The notes below the pieces were generated by a model. It had not been told where the DNA came from and ran no database searches. It saw only the letters and a program-made list of their open reading frames with translations. A program made the translations under genes and the position numbers. From positions 1-45,875 of the forward strand of contig MNRR01000025.1 in NCBI GenBank assembly GCA_001916055.1: a DNA stretch of 45,875 bases, in the 5' to 3' direction. Positions 36,148 to 44,076 of the stretch are shown piece by piece. This DNA comes from Clostridium sp. 28_12 (GTDB taxonomy: Bacteria > Bacillota > Clostridia > TANB77 > CAG-508). Each line of letters begins with the position of its first letter. The first letter of the stretch is position 1.

Positions 36148-37924
36148 TAATATTTTTCCTTTCTATAATTTTTCTTTCAAAATCACTAGCTTCTATACTT
36201 ATTAGAACATGTTCATCTCCAACAAAAGTCAAACATTCTCCTCTTCTTAAGGATTTTATTTCCATTTTTTCTTTTTCTGATAAATTAGAATATTGTGCTA
36301 ATAATTTTATATTTTCTTCTTCCAGAGAAAAAAATGTTTTTATACTAGAATTATTTAAAATACTTTTTCCATAAGTTCCATTTTCTAAGCTAAATAAATC
36401 CGAAATATCTTGTGTTATTGCTACACTACTTCCTCCATATTTTCTTATTGTTTTAAATATTTTATAAATAAATTTTGCTACTTCTTTATTAGAAGTTACT
36501 CCTATTAATCTCCAAATTTCATCTAAATAAATTGCCTTTTTTATTTTTCTATTTATTTTTATTTTATCCCAAAATAATTCAGTAAATAAATACATTCCAT
36601 ATTTCATATTTTCTTCACCTAGTTCATAAACATCTGCAATAATTAATTTTTTATTTAATTCAATATTTGTATAATTATTGAAAAATTTTAATGATCCCTT
36701 TATAAATGGTATTAATTTAACTTTAAATTTTCTTGTTCTTTCATCATCGAAATTATTATATAAATCTTCCAAAATCGGCATATCTTTTGTAGTTTTAAAT
36801 TTTCCTTTTTTATATAATGTTTTGTCATTAAATGTAATATTTTTCTTTTTATATGTTTGAATTAATTTTTCTTCTAATATTGCTTTTTCCTCTTCATTTA
36901 ATTCTCCAAAAATCAAATTAAAAAAACCAATTAATTTTCCTATTTTAGTTGCTAAATATCCATGTTCATTTTCTTCTATACTTTCTTTTCTAATATCAAA
37001 AATATTTATATAATTTTCAGAAGTAGGTCCTATTTTAATAATAGTTCCTCCTAAATTTTGTGCAATATTGTTATATTCTCTTTCTGGATCTATTACGTAT
37101 TGTTCAATTCCTAATAAAGTATTTCTTAAAATTAACAATTTAGTATAAAACGATTTTCCTGCTCCACTTGTTCCGAAAATACACATATTAGCATTTTTAT
37201 ATCTATTTGTATTGTATCTATCTATTAATATAAGTGAATTATTATACATATTATTTCCTACATAAATCCCCTCTTCTTCAACGATTGAAGAGGAAATAAA
37301 TGGATATGTACTTATTAATCCAGATGTAAGAATATTCCTCTTTCCTATTATTTTTAACTCCTCTTTATTTTCCATCAATGGTAAACATGAAATAAATAAT
37401 TGTTCTTGCCTAAAGTTCGTCCTTCTTGTTTGTAGCCCTTTACTCTGTAAAATACCTTCGATTTTATCTAAATTATATTCTAGTTCTTTTTTATTAGTAG
37501 AAAATAATGTTAAATAAATATAAAGAAAATACATATCTTCATTATTTATCTGAAGTTCTTTTCTTATATATTTAGCATCATTATATGTAAATGCTGCAAT
37601 ATCTATATCTTGCCTACTTTCATTTGATTGTTTTAATTCAACTCCTACATTTCCAATATTATAGGTTAATTCTTTTATAACTTTTGAAGTTTCTTTTTTT
37701 TCATAAAAAACAGAAATATTCATATTAATACTAGTTTCTATTAATGACTTTAAAATTAAATCATTATATTCTCTATAATAATTTACAATTGTTATTCCTG
37801 AATAAAAATAATCGTCTATTTCTAAAAATCTTGGATTATTTAAATTTATATATGATGGTGATATAAAATCTTTTTCGTCAAAAAAACCTTCTTTTATTTC
37901 ATTTTTTTCTTTTTTATTTATCAT
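36134..37924 (-). CDS. VirB4/TraE-type secretion ATPase
   Basis: The 596-aa protein has the VirB4 layout: an N-terminal domain (about 1-230), Walker A GTSGAGKSFYTK (about 246-257), the strand YVIDPEREY and the GGTIIKIGP segment that follow it in VirB4/TraC proteins, Walker B AIYLDEIWRL (about 460-470), and ITQDISDLFS with a C-terminal RRGECLTFVGDEH. It energises assembly and substrate export. The ATG has no close ribosome site: AGGAGGTG is 27 nt upstream, overlapping the stop of the preceding gene, so the true start is uncertain. Middle gene of a three-gene operon. Confidence 0.88.
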   Translation of the reverse strand: MINKKEKNEIKEGFFDEKDFISPSYINLNNPRFLEIDDYFYSGITIVNYYREYNDLILKSLIETSINMNISVFYEKKETSKVIKELTYNIGNVGVELKQSNESRQDIDIAAFTYNDAKYIRKELQINNEDMYFLYIYLTLFSTNKKELEYNLDKIEGILQSKGLQTRRTNFRQEQLFISCLPLMENKEELKIIGKRNILTSGLISTYPFISSSIVEEEGIYVGNNMYNNSLILIDRYNTNRYKNANMCIFGTSGAGKSFYTKLLILRNTLLGIEQYVIDPEREYNNIAQNLGGTIIKIGPTSENYINIFDIRKESIEENEHGYLATKIGKLIGFFNLIFGELNEEEKAILEEKLIQTYKKKNITFNDKTLYKKGKFKTTKDMPILEDLYNNFDDERTRKFKVKLIPFIKGSLKFFNNYTNIELNKKLIIADVYELGEENMKYGMYLFTELFWDKIKINRKIKKAIYLDEIWRLIGVTSNKEVAKFIYKIFKTIRKYGGSSVAITQDISDLFSLENGTYGKSILNNSSIKTFFSLEEENIKLLAQYSNLSEKEKMEIKSLRRGECLTFVGDEHVLISIEASDFERKIIERKNINGNK

Positions 37925-37960
37925 TAATTTTCTTATTTTGTTTTCTATTTATTACACCTC

Positions 37961-38497
37961 CTATTCTAAAAATTTTTTTAAATTGAAAAATGAAAACAAA
38001 ATATTTTTAGTTTCCTCTTTCTTACATTCTAATACAATATTTCCACATCTACTTAAACAATCTTTAATTTTAAAATATTTTTCATTTAAATCTTGAATTA
38101 TATTTTCTTCTAAATTTTCTGAATTGTTCATTATAATTAAATAAATATTTTTTGATGCAGATTTGTTTCTATCATTTTTCTCTTTAATAAATTTTATATA
38201 TTCTTCTGAATACTTTTTTAAAATATTATTTTTTGTTATTTGTGAAATTTTTTGAATATTTTCCATATGATTACTTAAATCTTCTTTTTTACTTTGAATT
38301 AAAATTTGTATATCAAAATTACATGTTTTTAAAAAAACTTTATAAGAATTTAAAATTGACTCTTTTTCTAATTGAGTTTTAAGATTATAATTTATAGGAA
38401 TTACTCTTAGTATTTTTATATACTTATTCTTTTTTAATTTAATGATTCCTTTATCTAAAATTTTTTCTATCGAAATCCATTTTTGTATTGATTTTAT
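37961..38497 (-). CDS. VirB4-partner protein, likely AUA start (178 aa)
   Basis: A plain ATG reading gives only 101 aa from 38266, with no ribosome site. The same frame is open for 77 more codons and reads KSIQKWISIEKILDKGIIKLKKNKYIKILRV in style, a start that looks like that of real secretion proteins. A perfect AGGAGG (38507-38512) lies 9 nt before an ATA at 38497, with no ATG, GTG or TTG in that frame, so initiation at AUA is likely. The protein is basic and helical with no membrane segment. It lies 36 nt before the VirB4 gene, so a VirB4-associated role (the position of TraC-like N-terminal domains) is inferred. Confidence 0.6.
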   Translation of the reverse strand: MKSIQKWISIEKILDKGIIKLKKNKYIKILRVIPINYNLKTQLEKESILNSYKVFLKTCNFDIQILIQSKKEDLSNHMENIQKISQITKNNILKKYSEEYIKFIKEKNDRNKSASKNIYLIIMNNSENLEENIIQDLNEKYFKIKDCLSRCGNIVLECKKEETKNILFSFFNLKKFLE

Positions 38498-38543
38498 TCT
38501 TTTTCACCTCCTAATTTTTTCCTTTATGATCCATTGCTTACTT

Positions 38544-38572
38544 ATTATACACTGTTTTGCTTTGATTTGCAA
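38544..38572 (-). promoter_or_regulatory. VirB4 operon promoter
   Basis: On the minus strand, TTGCAA and TATAAT are 17 bp apart, about 32 bp before the AGGAGG site. It diverges from the structured-RNA promoter. Confidence 0.7.
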
Positions 38573-38581
38573 GAAAAATCG

Positions 38582-38598
38582 TTCGACACGATTCGACA
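38582..38598. promoter_or_regulatory. Tandem Spo0A-type boxes between divergent promoters
   Basis: Two TTCGACA heptamers (complement TGTCGAA, the 0A-box core) start exactly 10 bp apart, on one face of the helix, about 10 bp beyond the -35 box of the VirB4 operon. This fits activator binding. The tandem spacing is much less likely by chance than a single heptamer. Confidence 0.5.
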
Positions 38599-38627
38599 AA
38601 AAATTTTTTCAAAAAATTTTTATTTTT

Positions 38628-38657
38628 TTGAATATAAAAAAACTTTTTGCACATAAT
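38628..38657 (+). promoter_or_regulatory. Promoter of the structured RNA
   Basis: TTGAAT and CATAAT are 18 bp apart. The predicted start, about 38664, lies 2 nt before the closing helix of the RNA fold. Confidence 0.5.
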
Positions 38658-38663
38658 AAGTGT

Positions 38664-39100
38664 GTAAGGTTAATATCAGTTGAGTAAAGAGTATTAATAG
38701 ATTAAAAATTAGTTTATTAATATTCGAGCAAAGATGTATATTGGTTTATTTTTATGGATTAATATATGTCGGCGATAAGAATATATTATGTATATGCAAG
38801 CTATATTTTTATTTAAATTTTCAAGGATTATTTTTATATTTTATATATGGTTAAATTATATGTAATATATTTGAACTAAGATTATTCTTGTATTATATGG
38901 GATTATTAGTATGTCCCTCTGGGATGAATATAGTTTCTACTAGTGCATTTGTAGTCGAACGACTGATTAATATATGTGGTATATAGTTTATTTGTATAGC
39001 AATATACATTAGATTAAACTACTACATATATTAGTCTGAGTTAAGATTGATATTGGCTTTATAGATAATAGGATTCCACAAGTTTTGGAATCCTATTAAA
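38664..39100 (+). ncRNA. Large structured non-coding RNA, family unknown
   Basis: No reading frame of note is present. The ends pair in a continuous 16-bp helix (38666-38681 with 39045-39060, five G-U pairs). Inside are a 13-bp hairpin (38692-38704/38710-38722), a 14-bp hairpin (38735-38748/38755-38768) and a helix of about 20 bp with small bulges (38961-38990/39015-39036). Many pairs are G-U, which would be A-C mismatches on the other strand, so the RNA is read from the plus strand. Five single-stranded linkers carry copies of a GAGYWAAGA-like motif. A hairpin at 39067-39097 follows, then a terminator. It is not tmRNA, RNase P or SRP RNA by their known signatures. Confidence 0.6.
39067..39097 (+). 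other. Hairpin 3' of the structured RNA
   Basis: An 11-bp perfect stem (AATAGGATTCC with GGAATCCTATT) and a 9-nt loop, without a T tail on either strand. It may protect the RNA 3' end or act with the next hairpin. Confidence 0.55.
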
Positions 39101-39107
39101 TTTGAAA

Positions 39108-39143
39108 AAACTGTCAATAGAGTTTCTTCTCTGTTGACAGTTT
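39108..39143. terminator. gyrB terminator, probably bidirectional
   Basis: A 15-bp stem (AAACTGTCAATAGAG with CTCTGTTGACAGTTT, one G-U or A-C position) is followed on the minus strand by a T run 4 nt after the gyrB stop, and on the plus strand by AATTTTAT. Confidence 0.8.
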
Positions 39144-39147
39144 AATT

Positions 39148-41079
39148 TTATATATCTAGATTTTTTACAAATTTTGCATTTTTTTCTATAAATTCTCTTC
39201 TTGGGTTAACTTCATCACCCATTAAAATATTAAATATTTCATCTGCTTTTATTGCATCATCCATTGTAACTTGTACTAATGTTCTTCTTGCTGGATCCAT
39301 TGTTGTTTCCCATAATTGTTCAGGGTTCATCTCTCCTAAACCTTTATATCTTTGGATAGCTAATGTATCTCTTGCAATTCCTTTAGCCTCTAATTCAGCA
39401 AATGCTTTATCTAATCCTTCATCAGTATAACAATAAATATCCTCCATACCTCTCTTAGATAATTTATATAAAGGTGGTTGAGCTAAATAAACATTTCCAT
39501 TTTCAATTAAAGGTCTCATATATCTAAAGAAGAATGTTAACATTAATGTTCTAATATGTGCACCATCGACATCGGCATCAGCCATTATTATTACTTTTCC
39601 ATATCTAATTTTAGTAATATCAAATTCATTTCCAATTCCTGCACCTATCGCAACAATTACTGGATTTAATTTATCATTTCCATAAATTTTATCAGCTCTT
39701 GCTTTTTCAACATTAAGCATTTTTCCCCATAATGGTAAAATTGCTTGGAATTTTCTGTCTCTACCTTGTTTTGCACTTCCTCCTGCAGAATCTCCCTCTA
39801 CTATATATACTTCACATTCTTCTGCAACTTTACTACTACAATCAGCAAGTTTTCCTGGTAATGTTGTTGTTTCTAATGCACTTTTTCTTCTTACAAGTTC
39901 TCTAGCTTTTCTTGCAGCTTCTCTTGCTCTTGATGCACTTACACATTTTTCCAAAATAGCTTTAGCTACATTTGGATTTTCTTCTAAGAAAGTTGATAGT
40001 GCATCATTAACCATAGATTGAACAACACCTGTAACTTCACTATTTCCTAATTTTGTTTTAGTTTGTCCTTCAAATTGAGGTTCTCTAACTTTTACAGAAA
40101 CTACTGCTGTAATTCCTTCTCTTATATCTTCACCTTGAAGATTAGAATCTTTATCTTTTAAGAAATTATGGCTACGTGCATAATCATTAAATACTTTTGT
40201 TAATGCTCTTTTAAATCCTTCAAGATGTGTTCCACCTTCAACTGTATTTATATTATTTACAAATGTATGAATATTTTCTGTATATGCTGTGGTGTACTGT
40301 ATTGCAATTTCAACAGGTGTTTCTCCATTTCTTTCTATATATATAGGTGTTGGATGTAATTTTTCTTTGTTCTTATTTAAAAATTCAACAAAAGATTTTA
40401 ATCCACCTTCAAAACAGAATTCTGCTTTTTTTACATTTTCTTCATCTCTTCTATCTTCAATTGTTATTTTTAATCCTTTTGTTAAAAATGCAATTTCTCT
40501 AAATCTTGTTTCTAGTGTTTCATAATCGTAATTTCTAGTTTCAAAAATTGTTTCATCTGCAAGGAATCTTACCTTTGTTCCTGTCTTTTTTGAGTTTCCA
40601 ATTTTTTCAAGTTTCTTAACAGTTTTCCCTTTTTCGAAATACATTTGATATATTCCGCCATCTCTTTGAATTGTAACTTCTGTCCAATCAGATAAAGCAT
40701 TTACAACAGATGCACCTACACCATGTAAACCTCCTGAAACTTTATATCCACTATCTCCACCAAATTTTCCACCTGCGTGTAAAACAGTATAAACAGTTTC
40801 TGCCGTTGAAATATGTGTTTTAGGGTGAATTTCTACTGGTATTCCTCTACCATTATCCTCAACACTAATAACATTTCCTGGTTCAATAGCAACATTAATT
40901 TCTGTACAATATCCTGCCATAGCTTCATCTACACAGTTATCTACAATTTCATATACTAAATGGTGCAATCCTCTTACAGATGTACTACCTATATACATAC
41001 CAGGTCTTTTTCTTACAGCTTCTAATCCCTCTAGTACTTGGATTTGATCTGCACCATATTTGTGATTATACTTTTCCAT
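39148..41079 (-). CDS. gyrB: DNA gyrase subunit B
   Basis: The 643-aa protein is full length. GHKL ATPase motifs are VDNCVDEA, EDNGRGIP, GGLHGVGASVVNALS; the TOPRIM part shows EGDSAGGSAKQGRDR and MADADVDGAHIRTL; PLWGKMLNVEKAR is typical of GyrB. I start at MEKYNHKYG, which has AAGGAAGGA 6 nt upstream; the eight codons before it have no ribosome site. It follows recF by about 25 nt and is probably co-transcribed with it. Confidence 0.97.
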   Translation of the reverse strand: MEKYNHKYGADQIQVLEGLEAVRKRPGMYIGSTSVRGLHHLVYEIVDNCVDEAMAGYCTEINVAIEPGNVISVEDNGRGIPVEIHPKTHISTAETVYTVLHAGGKFGGDSGYKVSGGLHGVGASVVNALSDWTEVTIQRDGGIYQMYFEKGKTVKKLEKIGNSKKTGTKVRFLADETIFETRNYDYETLETRFREIAFLTKGLKITIEDRRDEENVKKAEFCFEGGLKSFVEFLNKNKEKLHPTPIYIERNGETPVEIAIQYTTAYTENIHTFVNNINTVEGGTHLEGFKRALTKVFNDYARSHNFLKDKDSNLQGEDIREGITAVVSVKVREPQFEGQTKTKLGNSEVTGVVQSMVNDALSTFLEENPNVAKAILEKCVSASRAREAARKARELVRRKSALETTTLPGKLADCSSKVAEECEVYIVEGDSAGGSAKQGRDRKFQAILPLWGKMLNVEKARADKIYGNDKLNPVIVAIGAGIGNEFDITKIRYGKVIIMADADVDGAHIRTLMLTFFFRYMRPLIENGNVYLAQPPLYKLSKRGMEDIYCYTDEGLDKAFAELEAKGIARDTLAIQRYKGLGEMNPEQLWETTMDPARRTLVQVTMDDAIKADEIFNILMGDEVNPRREFIEKNAKFVKNLDI

Positions 41080-41104
41080 TATATTCCTTCCTTTCAATCG
41101 CACA

Positions 41105-42178
41105 CTATGCTTTTTCTATTATATCTCCATCTATAACATTATACGAAAAATATTTTAATTTTTCAAGTCTTAATTTTTCTGTACATGTTATTATAACTTG
41201 AATATCTTTGATATTATTTAAAAACCTTTCTCTTCTTTTCTCATCTAACTCAGACATAAAATCATCTAATAATAAAATTGGATATTCTCCAATATCATCA
41301 TATATAACTTGTAATTCAGAAAGTTTTAAAGAAAGCATAGCAGTTCTATTTTGACCTTGAGAACCAAAAATTCCAACTTCCTTCTTATTTATATATATAA
41401 TAAAATCGTCTCTATGAATTCCTTTGGTCGTAAATCCTTTTATAATATCAAGTTTTCTTCTTGATTGTAACTCATTAGTAAAATTTTGTCTAGTTTTAGC
41501 ATCAGATATATATTCTATTTCAATATCTTCTTTTCCATCTGTTATTTCTTTATGAATATATTTTATTTTATTTTGTATTTTTTCTAAAAATTCTTTTCTA
41601 TATTCATAAATTTTCATTCCATAATCAATTAATTTTTCATCCCATATTTCTAATAAATTTTCATCTTTTTTTTCTGTTTTAATTTGTTTTAAATAATTAT
41701 TTCTTTGTTCAAGTGTTTTATTATATAATGATAAAATATGCATATAATTAGGTCTTAATTGACTTATCATTATATCTAAAAATCTTCTTCTATTTTGAGG
41801 ACCACCTTTTAATATATTAATATCATCTGGAGTAAAAATTACTATATTAATATTCCCTAGTAATTCACTTAATTTTTTTATTTTAATTCCATTTAAATAT
41901 ACTTGCTTTTTTTCTCCAATTTCAATTTTTATATTTCCATCTCTATCACTTTTTTGATAATTAATTTGAACTGACGCTTTTTCACAATTAAATTTAATTA
42001 ATTCTTTTTCTTTATTTGTTCTAAAAGATTTTCCAATACTACATAAAAATATAGATTCAATTATATTTGTTTTTCCTTGAGCATTTTCACCAAAAAAAAC
42101 ATTTATATTTTCGTGTAACTGAATTTCTTTATTATTATAATTTCTAAAATTATTCAATTTTATATCCTTTATCCACAT
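41105..42178 (-). CDS. recF: RecF recombination/repair protein
   Basis: The 357-aa SMC-like ATPase shows Walker A GENAQGKTNIIE (about 31-42), the signature FGSQGQNRTAMLSLKLSEL and Walker B LLLDDFMSELD. It loads RecA at gaps with RecO and RecR. I start at the ATG of MWIKDIKLNNFRNY: GGAG lies 6 nt before it, inside the four codons that a longer reading would add. The normal neighbour upstream, a small S4-domain gene, is absent. Confidence 0.95.
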   Translation of the reverse strand: MWIKDIKLNNFRNYNNKEIQLHENINVFFGENAQGKTNIIESIFLCSIGKSFRTNKEKELIKFNCEKASVQINYQKSDRDGNIKIEIGEKKQVYLNGIKIKKLSELLGNINIVIFTPDDINILKGGPQNRRRFLDIMISQLRPNYMHILSLYNKTLEQRNNYLKQIKTEKKDENLLEIWDEKLIDYGMKIYEYRKEFLEKIQNKIKYIHKEITDGKEDIEIEYISDAKTRQNFTNELQSRRKLDIIKGFTTKGIHRDDFIIYINKKEVGIFGSQGQNRTAMLSLKLSELQVIYDDIGEYPILLLDDFMSELDEKRRERFLNNIKDIQVIITCTEKLRLEKLKYFSYNVIDGDIIEKA

Positions 42179-42190
42179 ATTATTCTCCAT

Positions 42191-42598
42191 TTGTGTATGA
42201 TTTTTATTTTAATTTTTAAAATTTTTATTATTTTTCATATATAAAATTATATTAATAAAAAATAAAAACGTCTTATTTTTGATTTTCGTGCGTCGATTTT
42301 TTTGCTATTTTTTATTTTTTTTTATTTTTTAATATTATTTTATATTATTTCAAATTATTTTTTTAATTATTATTTTATTTATTTAATTTTATATTTTTTA
42401 TTTTAAGTAAACATTAGTAAACTTTTAACTTTACAATATTCAATATTAAATATCTCTTTTATTCTATTTTTTTCTATTTTATTCTTTTTATTTTGATTTT
42501 AATCGATTATTTTATTTTTTAATTATTTTATAATAAATAATTTATTTTTATTTTATTTCTCAATTTTATGTTTATTTACATTTTGCATAAATAACAAA
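42191..42598. other. Extremely AT-rich spacer between dnaN and recF
   Basis: About 400 bp contain very few G or C bases (roughly 3 in 60 in the central lines), with T-rich plus and A-rich minus strand. I see no gene, including no trace of the S4-domain gene usually found here. AGTAAAC occurs twice 10 bp apart at about 42406-42422. A recF promoter may lie here, but none stands out. Confidence 0.6.
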
Positions 42599-42624
42599 TT
42601 TGGTCAGAAGCAAGTCTGACCAAA
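42599..42624 (-). terminator. dnaN terminator
   Basis: A perfect 10-bp stem (TTTGGTCAGA with TCTGACCAAA) with a 6-nt loop lies 4 nt past the dnaN stop, followed on the minus strand by a T-rich tail. Confidence 0.75.
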
Positions 42625-42627
42625 TAA

Positions 42628-43743
42628 CTATTCTTTTAATCTAATTGGTAAAATCATGTAAACATATTCACTGTTTTCCACAGATTTTACTAAACATGGG
42701 GATATACTTGTTCCAAATTCAACAAAAACTTCCTCATCATCTATTGCTTTTAAACTATCAAGAAAATATTTTGGATTAAAGCCTGCTTCTATATTTTTTC
42801 CTTCTGTTGAAACATATATTTCTTCTTTAGCTTCTCCTGTCTGGTTTGTACAAGATATTGTTAATTTTCCAATATCAACAGAAACTCTTACAGGATATTT
42901 TTTCTCTTTTTCTATGGAAGAAGCTGATATTAAACTAATTCTTTCAAAACTATTTTGTAAATTATTTTTATTTACTCTAATCCTTGTTTCCCAATTGTTT
43001 GGAATTACAGATTTGTAATTTAAAAATTCTCCATCTAGTATACGAGTAACAATTTTACAATTTTCCATCTCGAATAATGCTTGATTTTTAGCTATTCCTA
43101 TCTTAATATGGTCAAAAGAATCTTGTAAAATTTTATTAACTTCACTTAAAGTTTTTCCTGGAATAACAGCTTTAAAGTCATTTACTTTAGTTTGTAAATA
43201 AATACTTCTTAATGCTAATCTAAATCCGTCAACTGCAACAACATTTAGCTTATTGTTTTCCACTTCGAATAAACAACCTGTGAATATTGGTCTGTTTTCC
43301 TCGTTGCTAACTGCAAATATTGTTTTTCTTATCATATTTTTTAACATATTCTGCTCTAAATCAATTGAATTTTCCACTTCTATCTTAGGTAATTCAGGAA
43401 ATTCTTCAGGATTCATTGTTGTTAATTTATATAAAGCTCCTTCACATTCAATTTCCAATAAATTATTTTCATTAAGTGTTATATAAATCTCTGTATCAGG
43501 TAATTTTCTAATAATTTCACTAAACATTATAGCATTAACTACTGTACTACCTTGTTCTTTAACTTCACATTCCATCACATATTCTATACCGATTTCTAAG
43601 TCATAAGTTGTTAATTTAATTTCATTATCATTAGTTTGAATAAGTATTCCTTCTAGTATAGGCATTGTTGTTTTACTAGCAACACCTTTTACTACGGAAT
43701 TTAATGCTTTAAGGATATTATCCTTGTAACAAACAATTTTCAT
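42628..43743 (-). CDS. dnaN: DNA polymerase III beta sliding clamp
   Basis: The 371-aa protein has the three-domain clamp pattern, starting MKIVCYKDNILKALNSVVKGV, with GVASKTTMPILEGI, RPIFTGCLFEV and VAVDGFRLAL as typical blocks, and ends YMILPIRLKE (the MP(I/M)RL C-terminal signature). I start at MKIVCYKDN because AGGAGAG lies 6 nt upstream; a longer reading would run through the DnaA-trio and DnaA boxes. Confidence 0.97.
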   Translation of the reverse strand: MKIVCYKDNILKALNSVVKGVASKTTMPILEGILIQTNDNEIKLTTYDLEIGIEYVMECEVKEQGSTVVNAIMFSEIIRKLPDTEIYITLNENNLLEIECEGALYKLTTMNPEEFPELPKIEVENSIDLEQNMLKNMIRKTIFAVSNEENRPIFTGCLFEVENNKLNVVAVDGFRLALRSIYLQTKVNDFKAVIPGKTLSEVNKILQDSFDHIKIGIAKNQALFEMENCKIVTRILDGEFLNYKSVIPNNWETRIRVNKNNLQNSFERISLISASSIEKEKKYPVRVSVDIGKLTISCTNQTGEAKEEIYVSTEGKNIEAGFNPKYFLDSLKAIDDEEVFVEFGTSISPCLVKSVENSEYVYMILPIRLKE

Positions 43744-43788
43744 TTTGCTCTCTCCTTTATTAATTATTAAATATAATATAAATATTAT

Positions 43789-43806
43789 TAGTAGTAATAG
43801 TATTAG
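43789..43806 (+). other. DnaA-trio element of oriC
   Basis: The triplets TAG TAG TAA TAG TAT TAG are followed by GTCC and two abutting DnaA boxes (43811-43819, 43820-43828). This is the basal unwinding layout described in Bacillus: box, short GC-rich stretch, then repeating trios that guide DnaA onto single strand. Strand opening should begin here, beside dnaN. Confidence 0.7.
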
Positions 43807-43810
43807 GTCC

Positions 43811-43987
43811 TGTGGATAATGTGGAAAACTATGTGGAAACATTTAATCCCTAAGAAAAATCTGTGTGTATAACTTAGTGGATAAGCTTTAACTTTTTCCA
43901 CACTATTCTTTTCACATTGTGGATTTCTTAGTTATTAACAGTTTATCAACACACTTTCAACAATTGGGTGTGGATATCTCATGTATT
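43811..43987. other. oriC, dnaA-dnaN DnaA-box cluster
   Basis: Nine 9-mers match or nearly match TTATCCACA on either strand: 43811, 43820, 43832, 43864, 43876, 43894, 43918, 43943 and 43979. The first is perfect (TGTGGATAA). With the cluster beyond dnaA this forms a bipartite origin. Confidence 0.85.
43932..43960 (-). promoter_or_regulatory. dnaN promoter inside oriC
   Basis: On the minus strand, TTGAAA and TAATAA are 17 bp apart. A DnaA-like box (43943-43951) lies in the spacer, so DnaA may influence dnaN transcription. Confidence 0.5.
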
Positions 43988-44076
43988 GATTCCGTAAGTA
44001 AAGATAACTTTTTTGCAACCAAACACTTGTCCTTATGAACAAATTTTTCAAAACAGTACCTAAACTATTTAAATTT

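Noticed and set aside
38664..39100. tmRNA, RNase P or SRP RNA
   Set aside because: The tRNA-like end and tag frame of tmRNA, the RNase P core blocks and the SRP tetraloop motif are all missing.
38640..39147. CRISPR array in the repeat-containing non-coding stretch
   Set aside because: The repeats are 9 nt, imperfect and irregularly spaced, and fit linkers between RNA helices; no cas genes are present.
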